Of a stretch of 64,000 bases of DNA, positions 63,411-64,000 are shown piece after piece. Source of the DNA: Xanthobacteraceae bacterium. Lineage in GTDB: Bacteria; Pseudomonadota; Alphaproteobacteria; Rhizobiales; Xanthobacteraceae. The stretch is taken from contig JAIENY010000005.1 of assembly GCA_019750915.1 (NCBI GenBank), positions 1-64,000 on the forward strand, in the 5' to 3' direction. Both the position numbers and the translations under genes were made by a program. The stretch's first letter is position 1; every line of letters starts with the position of its first letter. The notes beneath the pieces are model-generated. The model ran no database searches. It saw only the letters and a list, made by a program, of their open reading frames with translations, and was not told the DNA's origin.

Positions 63411-64000
63411 ATGAAAGACTGGACTCCCGACCTCACCGATCTCGAAAAGCCGCGCTATCTGGCCATTGCCGACATCATCGAAAGCGATGTGAAAACGGGC
63501 CGGCTGTCAGTCGGCGACAGACTGCCGCCACAACGCAAACTCGCGGCGCGGTTGAATATGGATTTCACGACTGTCGCGCGCGGCTATGTCGAAGCTCAGA
63601 AGCGCGGCTTTGTGGAGTCGCGCGTCGGCCAGGGAACATTTGTGATCGAACGTGCCAAGCAGACGCGGCGGACAAAACCCGCTTCGACCGGGCCCGTCGA
63701 CCTTTCCATGAATCTGCCGCCTGAGCCGACCGATCCCGAACTGATCGCGCGAATGCAGGACGGCGTCGCCAACATCAGCGAAAATCTGCTCACGCACTTG
63801 CGCTATCAGGTGTTCGGTGGTTCACGCGCCGATAAGGACGCAGCTTCCGCATGGCTCGGGCGGCGCGCACTCATTCCCAGCCAGGAACGTGTCTTTGTTA
63901 CCCCCGGCGCACACGCCGCGCTCAACGGAATCCTTTCGATCCTCGCTTCGCCCGGCGATGTGGTGCTGTGCGAGGAGATCACCTATCCGGGCATCCGCGC
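63411..64000 (+). CDS. MocR-type regulator (GntR DNA-binding plus aminotransferase-like domain), partial
   Basis: The first 196 codons are in the window. A GntR winged helix (YLAIADIIESDVKTGRLSVGDRLPPQR...TTVARGYVEAQKRGF) precedes a class I aminotransferase-like domain (VFVTPGAHAALNGILSILA). MocR proteins use PLP-bound effectors to control a neighbouring gene. This one is divergent from Nit1C and probably controls it. A possible in-frame ATG lies at 63381, with no better ribosome site. Confidence 0.88.
   Translation, partial: MKDWTPDLTDLEKPRYLAIADIIESDVKTGRLSVGDRLPPQRKLAARLNMDFTTVARGYVEAQKRGFVESRVGQGTFVIERAKQTRRTKPASTGPVDLSMNLPPEPTDPELIARMQDGVANISENLLTHLRYQVFGGSRADKDAASAWLGRRALIPSQERVFVTPGAHAALNGILSILASPGDVVLCEEITYPGIR

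Noticed and set aside
1..64000. Mobile elements, prophage, CRISPR arrays and rRNA
   Set aside because: No transposase, integrase, regular direct-repeat array or rRNA sequence was seen in either strand.

Overview
The window looks like a chromosomal segment of an alphaproteobacterium, most likely of the Bradyrhizobium/Afipia/Rhodopseudomonas group (Nitrobacteraceae). The evidence is high-GC coding with frequent convergent, terminator-separated genes, a CoxMSL-like molybdenum hydroxylase, class I ribonucleotide reductase and MetE both under cobalamin riboswitches, a MHYT-GGDEF-EAL protein, QueH and a FixK-type box. Genus and species cannot be fixed from the sequence alone. No insertion sequence, integrase, phage gene, CRISPR array, rRNA or convincing tRNA was seen.

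Layout. 1-8.3 kb: end of bioA, a chemoreceptor with a neighbouring exported Cache protein, an SDR, an aldo/keto reductase with a FAD oxidoreductase, and a PiT phosphate transporter. 8.3-16.5 kb: a c-di-GMP enzyme, small exported proteins, a cupin protein, an MHS-family permease and a TonB-dependent siderophore receptor. 16.5-22.5 kb: HAD phosphatase, GH15 glucoamylase-type enzyme, Gly/Tyr-rich exported protein, GH13 alpha-glucosidase and a SANT-like small protein. 22.5-30.5 kb: metE, queH and nrdAB, with a cobalamin riboswitch in front of both metE and nrdAB, so that B12-independent isozymes are shut off when B12 is present. 30.5-40.7 kb: a nine-gene minus-strand operon (coxM-, coxS- and coxL-like, livJHMGF, coxG) facing a TetR-family gene across two similar palindromes. 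It appears to import and hydroxylate an unknown small molecule, and is probably not a CO dehydrogenase.

40.8-48.6 kb: a carboxylesterase; an NMT1/SsuA-type ABC importer with an amidase behind a sigma-54-like promoter; YceI; and a LysR regulator. 48.6-53.3 kb: an RND efflux operon whose adaptor gene carries an in-frame nonsense codon and whose tail holds a previously uncalled 58-aa membrane protein. 54-55.4 kb: an alpha/beta hydrolase and a frameshifted relic of a YeeE/DUF6691 gene next to a FixK/FNR-type box.

55.4-64 kb is the most interesting part: a Nit1C-type nitrilase cluster. In transcription order it encodes an sll0783-like protein, nitrilase, radical SAM enzyme, GNAT, AIR-synthase-like protein, glycosyltransferase, MSMEG_0570 protein, flavin oxidoreductase and an LnmK-like hot-dog protein. 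It has an apparently perfect sigma-54 promoter and a divergent MocR-type regulator, with repeated motifs at both ends of the shared intergenic region. Nitrogen-limitation control of nitrile or cyanide nitrogen assimilation is the most economical reading; the small molecule made or modified by the accessory enzymes is unknown.
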